A stretch of 64,000 nucleotides of DNA, taken from the NCBI GenBank assembly GCA_031769625.1, contig JAUIMM010000572.1, positions 8,529,001-8,593,000 on the forward strand, in the 5' to 3' direction. The notes under the pieces are model-generated. The model had not been told where the DNA came from and ran no database searches. It saw only the letters and a list, made by a program, of their open reading frames with translations. Shown here piece by piece: positions 48,938 through 61,647 of the stretch (positions are counted from its first letter, which is position 1; the number at the start of each line of letters is the position of its first letter). Made by a program: the position numbers and the translations under genes. Origin of the DNA: Taudactylus pleione (lineage: Eukaryota > Chordata > Amphibia > Anura > Myobatrachidae).

Positions 48938-49408
48938 GTAATTAATGATTATTAATTACCGATAATTCTCAGGCTAGACTGTTTCTAGTCCTGCAGAGGC
49001 ACGATGATATGTTCCTGCTATACATTGATACTTACAAAAATGTCTATTTGCTATGGACTCTTCTACTTATGCAACACTGTGATTTGGTAGTGTCAGATAC
49101 ACCGTAATTCTGTTTATCTCAGGGTGCAGTATATCTCAGCTATTCACTCTCCCTGTTTTACTCCATAAATCATGCTTTTTAGTCAAAATCCCAAACAGCA
49201 TTACACTCACCTTTCCCAACCAAGAATCTTTGGGGTGGTTTTTCAAACACCTGGGCTTAATGTTGGGAAAATGTGAATTTTTTGATTAGAAGGTTTGCCT
49301 CCAATGTCTAATATTTCAAGATAGATCATAGATAGATAGGTAGCTCGATCATTGATAGATAGACGCTCGTTAGATACAGATGTGTCCACATATATCTGTC
49401 CTCCAAGC

Positions 49409-50428
49409 TGTCACGTTTAGCGTCCTGGACTCCCCTACTGAGGGGCTGGAAGTTGTTGTCCCAGGTCAATGATGGAGTCAGGAGCGAGGGGCCTGGATGT
49501 TCAGTCTTCTCGTCCACAAGCATCGGATGTTGGCGAGACCTGACCGAGGGTGCGGAGTCCTACCTGCCGGGAGGTGTTCACCAGTGACCCCTCCAAGCAG
49601 GATATGGGTTTCAGCTGCACCCGGCAAGCAGGTCGCGGCCCCCAGATCAGGGATCTGATGCGAGTGGGAATAGAGAAAGACACACCGCTTTAGCCCACTG
49701 GAAATATAATCTCTGTACCACTAGTACAGAGAAGCACAATAGAGATGTTTCCTGAAGAGGTGCTGAGGCAGAGCAGAGGGAGAGAATCCACTGAGGAGTA
49801 GGTTGTGCAGCTAGTACTGCAAGGAAGTGAGGATATGCTGCAGTCACTGAAGGAGAGTGGTGATAGCACCAGTTTGGATGACGTGATGTCAGCACACTGA
49901 TGCTCGAGGATATGACACTGGTAAATAGCAAACGGGCAAGGATGTACTATCACACTGCTGCACAAGGATATGGCACTTTGTAAATAATCACTAGGACTCA
50001 GTACATAGGAGATGTTCAGAGCATATACTGGAAATACCACTGGGAAGAGTCTCTGGAAGATTGCATGTGAAGCCTGGACGAAGCAAACAGCAACCATCTG
50101 GGAATAACAAAGTTGCTCAGGCAATTTCCTGTTCACCTGGAGTCCTGTTTATACCCCCAGGCAGCTGTCCATTGAATAAGCAAGTCAGCTGAGAACTGAC
50201 ACAGCTACCACTGGATAAGGATCCATCAGGTGATTCAGCCAAGATGGCTGCGCCCATGACCATCACCGCAGGAACTTCAATATGGAGGATTGTGTGACAG
50301 TCACCTGGGCCCCGGGGAGAATACTCAGCAAGTCACCTACCGCTGCACCTGACGTCTCACTACTCTCGCTAATGAGGGGAATCCGGCGCTACGGTAAATA
50401 ACAGCCGGTCCCAGGCAGGATCCTGACA
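49409..50428 (-). mobile_element. solo LTR inside beta, unit 13
   Basis: 1020 bases, A type. Beta spans 49372-50909. Confidence 0.85.
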
Positions 50429-50928
50429 CTTGCGCTATTAGACGTGTTATAAATAACGCGTGAGCGCCATGTGACTCAGTATCCTAGAGCATCTTTCCAT
50501 GCGACTTTTGCCCTTAAAATGTGCCTTTATTTGCAAAGCGATGCGTATAGGTCGCAAAAGCAGCTTATCCTGATCAAAATGATGTTTGGCATGGCTTTAT
50601 TCTGTGTGGGTGACTGCGGCTGTATCTGCATGCAAAATGCAACTTTATAGTGTCACAGCCACTGACACTGTGACGTAGCATTTTGCATGTAGATATATCC
50701 AGTCGCACACAGAACATAGGCATGCCACATATTTTAATAAGCTGCTTGTACATCCTATTTTGCATCGCTTTGCAAATAAGACACATTTTAAGGGGAAAGC
50801 TGCACGAAAAGATGCTCAGTTCTGTCGTGTCGTGCCACGGTATAACTCTACTAGAAGGGCTTTTTAATGCACAGGGAAGCTAGGTGTATGTGAACACATC
50901 TTTAGATTACCCATATATAGATTGTTAT

Positions 50929-50931
<3 letters not shown>

Positions 50932-50988
<57 letters not shown>
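50932..50988 (+). repeat. (GATA)n tract, unit 13
   Basis: About 14 tetramers. Confidence 0.95.
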
Positions 50989-51057
50989 GCAGACTCTAGT
51001 TCTTTGGTACTTATGACTCGTCTTTTGCTGTGTTTCTAATTATCATGCCTTGCATTG

Positions 51058-51480
51058 CATATGTTGTTAGTTGTGTGAGCATGTGGTAGGGAATGTAGAC
51101 TGTAAGCTCCACTGGGGCAGGGACTAAAGTGAATGGCCAAATATTCTCATGTTTTGTAAGTTGTGTGAGCATGTGGTAGGGAATGTAGACTGTAAGCTTC
51201 ACTGGGGCAGGGACTAAAGTGAATGGCCAAATATTCTCATGTGTTGTTAGTTGTGTGAGCATGTGGTAGGGAATGTAGACTGTAAGCTCCACTGGGGCAG
51301 GGACTAAAGTAAATGGACAAATATTCTCATGTGTTGTAAGTTGTGTGAGCATGTGGTAGGGAATGTAGACTGTAAGCTCCACTGGGGCAGGGACTAAAGT
51401 GAATGTCCAAATATTCTCTGTAAAGCGCTGCAGAATTTATGTGCGCTATATAAAAAACTGGTAATAAATAATAATTAATT
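51058..51480 (+). repeat. 90-base minisatellite, unit 13
   Basis: Four monomers and a tail. Confidence 0.9.
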
Positions 51481-52011
51481 AGATACAGATGCGTCCACAT
51501 ACATCTATCCTCCATGTGCTTTTAGATGTGTTAAAAATAATGGGTGAGTACATTGTGACTCTGTAGCACAGAGCATCTTTCCAGATGACTTTTTCCATTA
51601 AAATGTGTCTTATTTGCAAAGCGATGCGAATAGGACGCAAATGCAGCTTATACTGAATAAAATGATATACGGCATGCCTACTGTATAATCTGTGTGCGAC
51701 TGAGCTGTATCTGCATGCGATATGCAACTTTACAGTGTCACAGCCGCTGACACTGTAACGTAGCATTTTGCATACAGATATAGCCACAGTCGCACACAGA
51801 ACATACTGTAGGCTTGCCGCATATCATTTTATTCAGCATAAGCTGCTTGTCCGTCCTATTTGCATCACTTTGCGTATAAAATGCAGTTTATGGGATAACG
51901 TTTTCACAAAAAGATGCTCTGCTGTACCGATTCGTGCCACGGTGTAACGCATCTACAAGGGCTGTTTAACGCGCAGGGAGGCTGGGTGTATGTGAACACA
52001 TCTGTAGATTG
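51481..52011. mobile_element. foldback element alpha, unit 14
   Basis: 531 bases, B version. Confidence 0.8.
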
Positions 52012-52164
52012 CCCATATATAGATAGGTATAGAAATAGATAGTTAGGTAGCAAGGTATAGTGCAAATTCACCTTGCCAACAAGGATAGGCCCAACTTAGA
52101 TATATTTGCATGTATAGTGTATAGCAAGAACATGTTATCGCGCCTCTCAATCTTTGTTTTCTAG

Positions 52165-52307
52165 GTGGGCCTTTTCCATGAATCAAAATGTGAGGTCAGC
52201 ATCTAAGCAAACTACATCGCTGGACTTTTGCGAGGTCTCCTTGATTCCAGATTTCTACTCATGGCAACGATCAAAGATGAACCAATGGAAGAGTAGACCC
52301 ATGACAG
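52165..52307 (+). other. exon-like segment, unit 14
   Basis: Frame open, B type plus a private Arg-to-Trp (CGG to TGG) in the basic run. Confidence 0.35.
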
Positions 52308-52788
52308 GTAATTAATGATTATTAATGATTATTAATTACCGATAATTCTCAGGCTAGACTGTTTCTAATCCTGCAGATGCACGATGATATGTTCCTGCTA
52401 TACATTGATACTTACAAAAATGTCTATTTGCTATGGACTCTTCTATTTATGCAACACTGTGATTTGGTAGTGTCAGATACAACGTAATTCTGTTTATCTC
52501 AGGGTGCAGTATATCTCAGCTGTTCACTCTCCCTGTTTTATTCCATTAATCATGCTTTTTAGTCAAAATCCCAAACAGCATTACACTCACCTTTCCCAAC
52601 CAAGAATCTTTGGGGTGGTTTTTCAAACACCTGGGCTTAATGTTGGGGAAATGTGAATCTTTTGATTAGAAGGTTTGCCTCCAATGTCTAATATTTCAAG
52701 ATAGATCATAGATAGATAAGTAGCTCGATCATTGATAGATAGACGCTCGTTAGATACAGATGTGTCCACATATATCTGTCCTCCATGC

Positions 52789-53808
52789 TGTTACGTTTAG
52801 CGTCCTGGACTCCCCTACTGAGGGGCAGGAAGTTGTGGTCCCGGGTCAATGATGGAGTCAGGAGCGAGGGGCCTGGATGTTCAGTCTTCTCGTCCACAAG
52901 CATCGGATGTTGGCGAGACCTGACCGAGGGTGCGGAGTCCTACCTGCCGGGAGGTGTTCACCAGTGACCCCTCCAAGCAGGATATGGGTTTCAGCTGCAC
53001 CCGGCAAGCAGGTCGCGGCCCCCAGATCAGGGATCTGATGCGAGTGGGAATAGAGAAAGACACACCGCTTTAGCCCACTGGAAATATAATCTCTGTACCA
53101 CTAGTACAGAGAAGCACAATAGAGATGTTTCCTGAAGAGGTGCTGAGGCAGAGCAGAGGGAGAGAATCCACTGAGGAGTAGGTTGTGCAGCTAGTACTGC
53201 AAGGAAGTGAGGATATGCTGCAGTCACTGAAGGAGAGTGGTGATAGCACCAGTTTGGATGACGTGATGTCAGCACACTGATGCTCGAGGATATGACACTG
53301 GTAAATAGCAAACGGGCAAGGATGTACTATCACACTGCTGCACAAGGATATGGCACTTTGTAAATAATCACTAGGACTCAGTACATAGAAGATGTACAGA
53401 GCATATACTGGAAATACCACTGGGAAGAGTCTCTGGAAGATTGCATGTGAAGCCTGGACGAAGCAAACAGCAACCATCTGGGAATAACAAAGTTGCTCAG
53501 GCAATTTCCTGTTCACCTGGAGTCCTGTTTATACCCCCAGGCAGCTGTCCATTGAATAAGCAAGTCAGCTGAGAACTGACACAGCTAACACTGGATAAGG
53601 ATCCATCAGGTGATTCAGCCAAGATGGCTGCGCCCATGACCATCACCGCAGGAACTTCAATATGGAGGATTGTGTGACAGTCACCTGGGCCCCGGGGAGA
53701 ATACTCAGCAAGTCACCTACCGCTGCACCTGACGTCTCACTACTCTCGCTAATGAGGGGAAGCCGGCGCTACGGTAAATAACAGCCGATCCCAGGCAGGA
53801 TCCTGACA
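52789..53808 (-). mobile_element. solo LTR inside beta, unit 14
   Basis: 1020 bases. Begins TGTTACG (B) and has CATAGAAGATG (B), with the A-type TCAGCACAC between them. Beta spans 52752-54289. Confidence 0.85.
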
Positions 53809-54308
53809 CTTGCGCTATTAGACGTGTTATAAATAACGCGTGAGCACCATGTGACTCAGTATCCTAGAGCATCTTTCCATGCGACTTTTGCCCTTAAAAT
53901 GTGCCTTTATTTGCAAAGCGATGCGTATAGGTCGCAAAAGCAGCTTATCCTGATCAAAATGATGTTTGGCATGGCTTTATTCTGTGTGGGTGACTGCGGC
54001 TGTATCTGCATGCAAAATGCAACTTTATAGTGTCACAGCCACTGACACTGTGACGTAGCATTTTGCATGTAGATATATCCAGTCGCACACAGAACATAGG
54101 CATGCCACATATTTTAATAAGCTGCTTGTACATCCTATTTTGCATCGCTTTGCAAATAAGACACATTTTAAGGGGAAAGCTGCCTGAAAAGATGCTCAGT
54201 TCTGTCGTGTCGTGCCACGGTATAACTCTACTAGAAGGGCTTTTTAATGCACAGGGAAGCTAGGTGTATGTGAACACATCTTTAGATTACCCATATATAG
54301 ATTGTTAT

Positions 54309-54311
<3 letters not shown>

Positions 54312-54360
<49 letters not shown>
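54312..54360 (+). repeat. (GATA)n tract, unit 14
   Basis: About 12 tetramers. Confidence 0.95.
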
Positions 54361-54429
54361 GCAGACTCTAGTTCTTTGGTACTTATGACTCGTCTTTTGC
54401 TGTGTTTCTAATTATCATGCCTTGCATTG

Positions 54430-54852
54430 CATATGTTGTTAGTTGTGTGAGCATGTGGTAGGGAATGTAGACTGTAAGCTCCACTGGGGCAGGGACTAAA
54501 GTGAATGGCCAAATATTCTCATGTTTTGTAAGTTGTGTGAGCATGTGGTAGGGAATGTAGACTGTAAGCTTCACTGGGGCAGGGACTAAAGTGAATGGCC
54601 AAATATTCTCATGTGTTGTTAGTTGTGTGAGCATGTGGTAGGGAATGTAGACTGTAAGCTCCACTGGGGCAGGGACTAAAGTAAATGGACAAATATTCTC
54701 ATGTGTTGTAAGTTGTGTGAGCATGTGGTAGGGAATGTAGACTGTAAGCTCCACTGGGGCAGGGACTAAAGTGAATGTCCAAATATTCTCTGTAAAGCGC
54801 TGCAGAATTTATGTGCGCTATATAAAAAACGGGTAATAAATAATAATTAATT
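54430..54852 (+). repeat. 90-base minisatellite, unit 14
   Basis: Four monomers and a tail with AAAACGGG. Confidence 0.9.
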
Positions 54853-55432
54853 AGATACAGATGCGTCCACATACATCTATCCTCCATGTGCTTTGAGATG
54901 TGTTAAAAATAATGGGTGAGTACATTGTGACTCTGTAGCACAGAGCATCTTCCCAGATGACTTTTTCCATTAAAATGTGTCTTATTTGCAAAGCGATGCG
55001 AATAGGACGCAAATGCAGCTTATACTGAATAAAATGATATACGGCATGCCTACTGTATAATCTGTGTGCGACTGAGCTGTATCTGCATGCGATATGCAAC
55101 TTTACAGTGTCACAGCCGCTGACACTGTAACGTAGCATTTTGCATACAGATATAGCCACAGTCGCACACAGAACATACTGTAGGCTTGCCGCATATCATT
55201 TTATTCAGCATAAGCTGCTTGTCCATCCTATTTGCATCACTTTGCGTATAAAATGCAGTTTATGGGATAACGTTTTCACAAAAAGATGCTCTGCTTTACC
55301 GATTCGTGCCACGGTGTAACGTTTTCACAAAAAGATGCTCTGCTGTACCGATTCGTGCCACGGTGTAACGCATCTACAAGGGCTGTTTAACGCGCAGGGA
55401 GGCTGGGTGTATGTGAACACATCTGTAGATTG
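54853..55432. mobile_element. foldback element alpha, unit 15
   Basis: 580 bases, 49-base duplication present. Private CATCTTCCCAG. Confidence 0.8.
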
Positions 55433-55589
55433 CCCATATATAGATAGGTATAGAAATAGATAGTTAGTTAGGTAGCTAGGTATAGTGCAAATTCACCTTG
55501 CCATCAAGGACAGGCCCAACTTAGATATATTTGCATGTATAGTGTATAGCAAGAACATGTTATCGCGCCTCTCAATCTTTGTTTTCTAG

Positions 55590-55732
55590 GTGGGCCTTTT
55601 CCATGAATCAAAATGTGAGGTCAACATCTAAGCAAACTACATCGCTGGACTTTTGCGAGGGCTCCTTGATTCCAGATTTCTACTCATGGCAACGATCAAA
55701 GATGAACCAACGGAAGAGGAGACCCATGACAG
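55590..55732 (+). other. exon-like segment, unit 15
   Basis: Frame open, A type. Confidence 0.35.
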
Positions 55733-56203
55733 GTAATTAATGATTATTAATTACCGATAATTCTCAGGCTAGACTGTTTCTAGTCCTGCAGAGGCACGAT
55801 GATATGTTCCTGCTATACATTGATACTTACAAAAATGTCTATTTGCTATGGACTCTTCTACTTATGCAACACTGTGATTTGGTAGTGTCAGATACACCGT
55901 AATTCTGTTTATCTCAGGGTGCAGTATATCTCAGCTATTCACTCTCCCTGTTTTACTCCATAAATCATGCTTTTTAGTCAAAATCCCAAACAGCATTACA
56001 CTCACCTTTCCCAACCAAGAATCTTTGGGGTGGTTTTTCAAACACCTGGGCTTAATGTTGGGAAAATGTGAATTTTTTGATTAGAAGGTTTGCCTCCAAT
56101 GTCTAATATTTCAAGATAGATCATAGATAGATAGGTAGCTCGATCATTGATAGATAGACGCTCGTTAGATACAGATGTGTCCACATATATCTGTCCTCCA
56201 TGC

Positions 56204-57223
56204 TGTCACGTTTAGCGTCCTGGACTCCCCTACTGAGGGGCTGGAAGTTGTTGTCCCAGGTCAATGATGGAGTCAGGAGCGAGGGGCCTGGATGTTCAGT
56301 CTTCTCGTCCACAAGCATCGGATGTTGGCGAGACCTGACCGAGGGTGCGGAGTCCTACCTGCCGGGAGGTGTTCACCAGTGACCCCTCCAAGCAGGATAT
56401 GGGTTTCAGCTGCACCCGGCAAGCAGGTCGCGGCCCCCAGATCAGGGATCTGATGCGAGTGGGAATAGAGAAAGACACACCGCTTTAGCCCACTGGAAAT
56501 ATAATCTCTGTACCACTAGTACAGAGAAGCACAATAGAGATGTTTCCTGAAGAGGTGCTGAGGCAGAGCAGAGGGAGAGAATCCACTGAGGAGTAGGTTG
56601 TGCAGCTAGTACTGCAAGGAAGTGAGGATATGCTGCAGTCACTGAAGGAGAGTGGTGATAGCACCAGTTTGGATGACGTGATGTCAGCACACTGATGCTC
56701 GAGGATATGACACTGGTAAATAGCAAACGGGCAAGGATGTACTATCACACTGCTGCACAAGGATATGGCACTTTGTAAATAATCACTAGGACTCAGTACA
56801 TAGGAAATGTTCAGAGCATATACTGGAAATACCACTGGGAAGAGTCTCTGGAAGATTGCATGTGAAGCCTGGACGAAGCAAACAGCAACCATCTGGGAAT
56901 AACAAAGTTGCTCAGGCAATTTCCTGTTCACCTGGAGTCCTGTTTATACCCCCAGGCAGCTGTCCATTGAATAAGCAAGTCAGCTGAGAACTGACACAGC
57001 TACCACTGGATAAGGATCCATCAGGTGATTCAGCCAAGATGGCTGCGCCCATGACCATCACCGCAGGAACTTCAATATGGAGGATTGTGTGACAGTCACC
57101 TGGGCCCCGGGGAGAATACTCAGCAAGTCACCTACCGCTGCACCTGACGTCTCACTACTCTCGCTAATGAGGGGAATCCGGCGCTACGGTAAATAACAGC
57201 CGGTCCCAGGCAGGATCCTGACA
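56204..57223 (-). mobile_element. solo LTR inside beta, unit 15
   Basis: 1020 bases. Left CATGC restored, right CTTGC. Otherwise A type with private CATAGGAAATG. Beta spans 56167-57704. Confidence 0.85.
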
Positions 57224-57723
57224 CTTGCGCTATTAGACGTGTTATAAATAACGCGTGAGCGCCATGTGACTCAGTATCCTAGAGCATCTTTCCATGCGAC
57301 TTTTGCCCTTAAAATGTGCCTTTATTTGCAAAGCGATGCGTATAGGTCGCAAAAGCAGCTTATCCTGATCAAAATGATGTTTGGCATGGCTTTATTCTGT
57401 GTGGGTGACTGCGGCTGTATCTGCATGCAAAATGCAACTTTATAGTGTCACAGCCACTGACACTGTGACGTAGCATTTTGCATGTAGATATATCCAGTCG
57501 CACACAGAACATAGGCATGCCACATATTTTAATAAGCTGCTTGTACATCCTATTTTGCATCGCTTTGCAAATAAGACACATTTTAAGGGGAAAGCTGCCT
57601 GAAAAGATGCTCAGTTCTGTCGTGTCGTGCCACGGTATAACTCTACTAGAAGGGCTTTTTAATGCACAGGGAAGCTAGGTGTATGTGAACACATCTTTAG
57701 ATTACCCATATATAGATTGTTAT

Positions 57724-57726
<3 letters not shown>

Positions 57727-57767
<41 letters not shown>
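57727..57767 (+). repeat. (GATA)n tract, unit 15
   Basis: About 10 tetramers. Confidence 0.95.
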
Positions 57768-57836
57768 GCAGACTCTAGTTCTTTGGTACTTATGACTCGT
57801 CTTTTGCTGTGTTTCTAATTATCATGCCTTGCATTG

Positions 57837-58259
57837 CATATGTTGTTAGTTGTGTGAGCATGTGGTAGGGAATGTAGACTGTAAGCTCCACTGGGGCAGG
57901 GACTAAAGTGAATGGCCAAATATTCTCATGTTTTGTAAGTTGTGTGAGCATGTGGTAGGGAATGTAGACTGTAAGCTTCACTGGGGCAGGGACTAAAGTG
58001 AATGGCCAAATATTCTCATGTGTTGTTAGTTGTGTGAGCATGTGGTAGGGAATGTAGACTGTAAGCTCCACTGGGGCAGGGACTAAAGTAAATGGACAAA
58101 TATTCTCATGTGTTGTAAGTTGTGTGAGCATGTGGTAGGGAATGTAGACTGTAAGCTCCACTGGGGCAGGGACTAAAGTGAATGTCCAAATATTCTCTGT
58201 AAAGCGCTGCAGAATTTATGTGCGCTATATAAAAAACTGGTAATAAATAATAATTAATT
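57837..58259 (+). repeat. 90-base minisatellite, unit 15
   Basis: Four monomers and a tail. Confidence 0.9.
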
Positions 58260-58790
58260 AGATACAGATGCGTCCACATACATCTATCCTCCATGTGCTT
58301 TTAGATGTGTTAAAAATAATGGGTGAGTACATTGTGACTCTGTAGCACAGAGCATCTTTCCAGATGACTTTTTCCATTAAAATGTGTCTTATTTGCAAAG
58401 CGATGCGAATAGGACGCAAATGCAGCTTATACTGAATAAAATGATATACGGCATGCCTACTGTATAATCTGTGTGCGACTGAGCTGTATCTGCATGCGAT
58501 ATGCAACTTTACAGTGTCACAGCCGCTGACACTGTAACGTAGCATTTTGCATACAGATATAGCCACAGTCGCACACAGAACATACTGTAGGCTTGCCGCA
58601 TATCATTTTATTCAGCATAAGCTGCTTGTCCGTCCTATTTGCATCACTTTGCGTATAAAATGCAGTTTATGGGATAACGTTTTCACAAAAAGATGCTCTG
58701 CTGTACCGATTCGTGCCACGGTGTAACGCATCTACAAGGGCTGTTTAACGCGCAGGGAGGCTGGGTGTATGTGAACACATCTGTAGATTG
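58260..58790. mobile_element. foldback element alpha, unit 16
   Basis: 531 bases, B version. Confidence 0.8.
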
Positions 58791-58943
58791 CCCATATATA
58801 GATAGGTATAGAAATAGATAGTTAGGTAGCAAGGTATAGTGCAAATTCACCTTGCCAACAAGGATAGGCCCAACTTAGATATATTTGCATGTATAGTGTA
58901 TAGCAAGAACATGTTATCGCGCCTCTCAATCTTTGTTTTCTAG

Positions 58944-59086
58944 GTGGGCCTTTTCCATGAATCAAAATGTGAGGTCAGCATCTAAGCAAACTACATCGCT
59001 GGACTTTTGCGAGGTCTCCTTGATTCCAGATTTCTACTCATGGCAACGATCAAAGATGAACCAACGGAAGAGTAGACCCATGACAG
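58944..59086 (+). other. exon-like segment, unit 16
   Basis: Frame open, B type. Confidence 0.35.
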
Positions 59087-59567
59087 GTAATTAATGATTA
59101 TTAATGATTATTAATTACCGATAATTCTCAGGCTAGACTGTTTCTAGTCCTGCAGATGCACGATGATATGTTCCTGCTATACATTGATACTTACAAAAAT
59201 GTCTATTTGCTATGGACTCTTCTATTTATGCAACACTGTGATTTGGTAGTGTCAGATACAACGTAATTCTGTTTATCTCAGGGTGCAGTATATCTCAGCT
59301 GTTCACTCTCCCTGTTTTATTCCATTAATCATGCTTTTTAGTCAAAATCCCAAACAGCATTACACTCACCTTTCCCAACCAAGAATCTTTGGGGTGGTTT
59401 TTCAAACACCTGGGCTTAATGTTGGGAAAATGTGAATCTTTTGATTAGAAGGTTTGCCTCCAATGTCTAATATTTCAAGATAGATCATAGATAGATAAGT
59501 AGCTCGATCATTGATAGATAGACGCTCGTTAGATACAGATGTGTCCACATATATCTGTCCTCCATGC

Positions 59568-60587
59568 TGTTACGTTTAGCGTCCTGGACTCCCCTACTGA
59601 GGGGCAGGAAGTTGTGGTCCCGGGTCAATGATGGAGTCAGGAGCGAGGGGCCTGGATGTTCAGTCTTCTCGTCCACAAGCATCGGATGTTGGCGAGACCT
59701 GACCGAGGGTGCGGAGTCCTACCTGCCGGGAGGTGTTCACCAGTGACCCCTCCAAGCAGGATATGGGTTTCAGCTGCACCCGGCAAGCAGGTCGCGGCCC
59801 CCAGATCAGGGATCTGATGCGAGTGGGAATAGAGAAAGACACACCGCTTTAGCCCACTGGAAATATAATCTCTGTACCACTAGTACAGAGAAGCACAATA
59901 GAGATGTTTCCTGAAGAGGTGCTGAGGCAGAGCAGAGGGAGAGAATCCACTGAGGAGTAGGTTGTGCAGCTAGTACTGCAAGGAAGTGAGGATATGCTGC
60001 AGTCACTGAAGGAGAGTGGTGATAGCACCAGTTTGGATGACGTGATGTCTGCACACTGATGCTCGAGGATATGACACTGGTAAATAGCAAACGGGCAAGG
60101 ATGTACTATCACACTGCTGCACAAGGATATGGCACTTTGTAAATAATCACTAGGACTCAGTACATAGAAGATGTACAGAGCATATACTGGAAATACCACT
60201 GGGAAGAGTCTCTGGAAGATTGCATGTGAAGCCTGGACGAAGCAAACAGCAACCATCTGGGAATAACAAAGTTGCTCAGGCAATTTCCTGTTCACCTGGA
60301 GTCCTGTTTATACCCCCAGGCAGCTGTCCATTGAATAAGCAAGTCAGCTGAGAACTGACACAGCTACCACTGGATAAGGATCCATCAGGTGATTCAGCCA
60401 AGATGGCTGCGCCCATGACCATCACCGCAGGAACTTCAATATGGAGGATTGTGTGACAGTCACCTGGGCCCCGGGGAGAATACTCAGCAAGTCACCTACC
60501 GCTGCACCTGACGTCTCACTACTCTCGCTAATGAGGGGAAGCCGGCGCTACGGTAAATAACAGCCGATCCCAGGCAGGATCCTGACA
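59568..60587 (-). mobile_element. solo LTR inside beta, unit 16
   Basis: 1020 bases, B type. Beta spans 59531-61068. Confidence 0.85.
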
Positions 60588-61087
60588 CTTGCGCTATTAG
60601 ACGTGTTATAAATAACGCGTGAGCACCATGTGACTCAGTATCCTAGAGCATCTTTCCATGCGACTTTTGCCCTTAAAATGTGCCTTTATTTGCAAAGCGA
60701 TGCGTATAGGTCGCAAAAGCAGCTTATCCTGATCAAAATGATGTTTGGCATGGCTTTATTCTGTGTGGGTGACTGCGGCTGTATCTGCATGCAAAATGCA
60801 ACTTTATAGTGTCACAGCCACTGACACTGTGACGTAGCATTTTGCATGTAGATATATCCAGTCGCACACAGAACATAGGCATGCCACATATTTTAATAAG
60901 CTGCTTGTACATCCTATTTTGCATCGCATTGCAAATAAGACACATTTTAAGGGGAAAGCTGCCTGAAAAGATGCTCAGTTCTGTCGTGTCGTGCCACGGT
61001 ATAACTCTACTAGAAGGGCTTTTTAATGCACAGGGAAGCTAGGTGTATGTGAACACATCTTTAGATTACCCATATATAGATTGTTAT

Positions 61088-61090
<3 letters not shown>

Positions 61091-61155
<65 letters not shown>
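61091..61155 (+). repeat. (GATA)n tract, unit 16
   Basis: About 16 tetramers. Confidence 0.95.
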
Positions 61156-61224
61156 GCAGACTCTAGTTCTTTGGTACTTATGACTCGTCTTTTGCTGTGT
61201 TTCTAATTATCATGCCTTGCATTG

Positions 61225-61647
61225 CATATGTTGTTAGTTGTGTGAGCATGTGGTAGGGAATGTAGACTGTAAGCTCCACTGGGGCAGGGACTAAAGTGAA
61301 TGGCCAAATATTCTCATGTTTTGTAAGTTGTGTGAGCATGTGGTAGGGAATGTAGACTGTAAGCTTCACTGGGGCAGGGACTAAAGTGAATGGCCAAATA
61401 TTCTCATGTGTTGTTAGTTGTGTGAGCATGTGGTAGGGAATGTAGACTGTAAGCTCCACTGGGGCAGGGACTAAAGTAAATGGACAAATATTCTCATGTG
61501 TTGTAAGTTGTGTGAGCATGTGGTAGGGAATGTAGACTGTAAGCTCCACTGGGGCAGGGACTAAAGTGAATGTCCAAATATTCTCTGTAAAGCGCTGCAG
61601 AATTTATGTGCGCTATATAAAAAACGGGTAATAAATAATAATTAATT
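61225..61647 (+). repeat. 90-base minisatellite, unit 16
   Basis: Four monomers and a tail with AAAACGGG. Confidence 0.9.

Larger units (their letters stand above)
48058..51480 (+). repeat. macrosatellite unit 13 (type A)
   Basis: A marks present, but the right part of beta has CTGCACGAAAAG like units 3 and 8 instead of the CTGCCTGAAAAG of the other dimer units. Confidence 0.9.
51481..54852 (+). repeat. macrosatellite unit 14 (type B with an A patch)
   Basis: B marks on both sides of a single A-type site in the LTR (GATGTCAGCACAC, 53266-53278). Confidence 0.9.
54853..58259 (+). repeat. macrosatellite unit 15 (type A, modified LTR edge)
   Basis: A marks present except at the LTR left edge, where it has the ancestral CTCCATGCTGTCACG. 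Confidence 0.9.
58260..61647 (+). repeat. macrosatellite unit 16 (type B)
   Basis: All B marks present. It is followed by another B-type unit instead of an A unit, which breaks the dimer alternation. Confidence 0.9.

Noticed and set aside
5539..61155. CRISPR-like array of regularly spaced repeats
   Set aside because: Spacing is either four bases (GATA) or direct 90-base tandem copies with no unique spacers, and the window is clearly eukaryotic.
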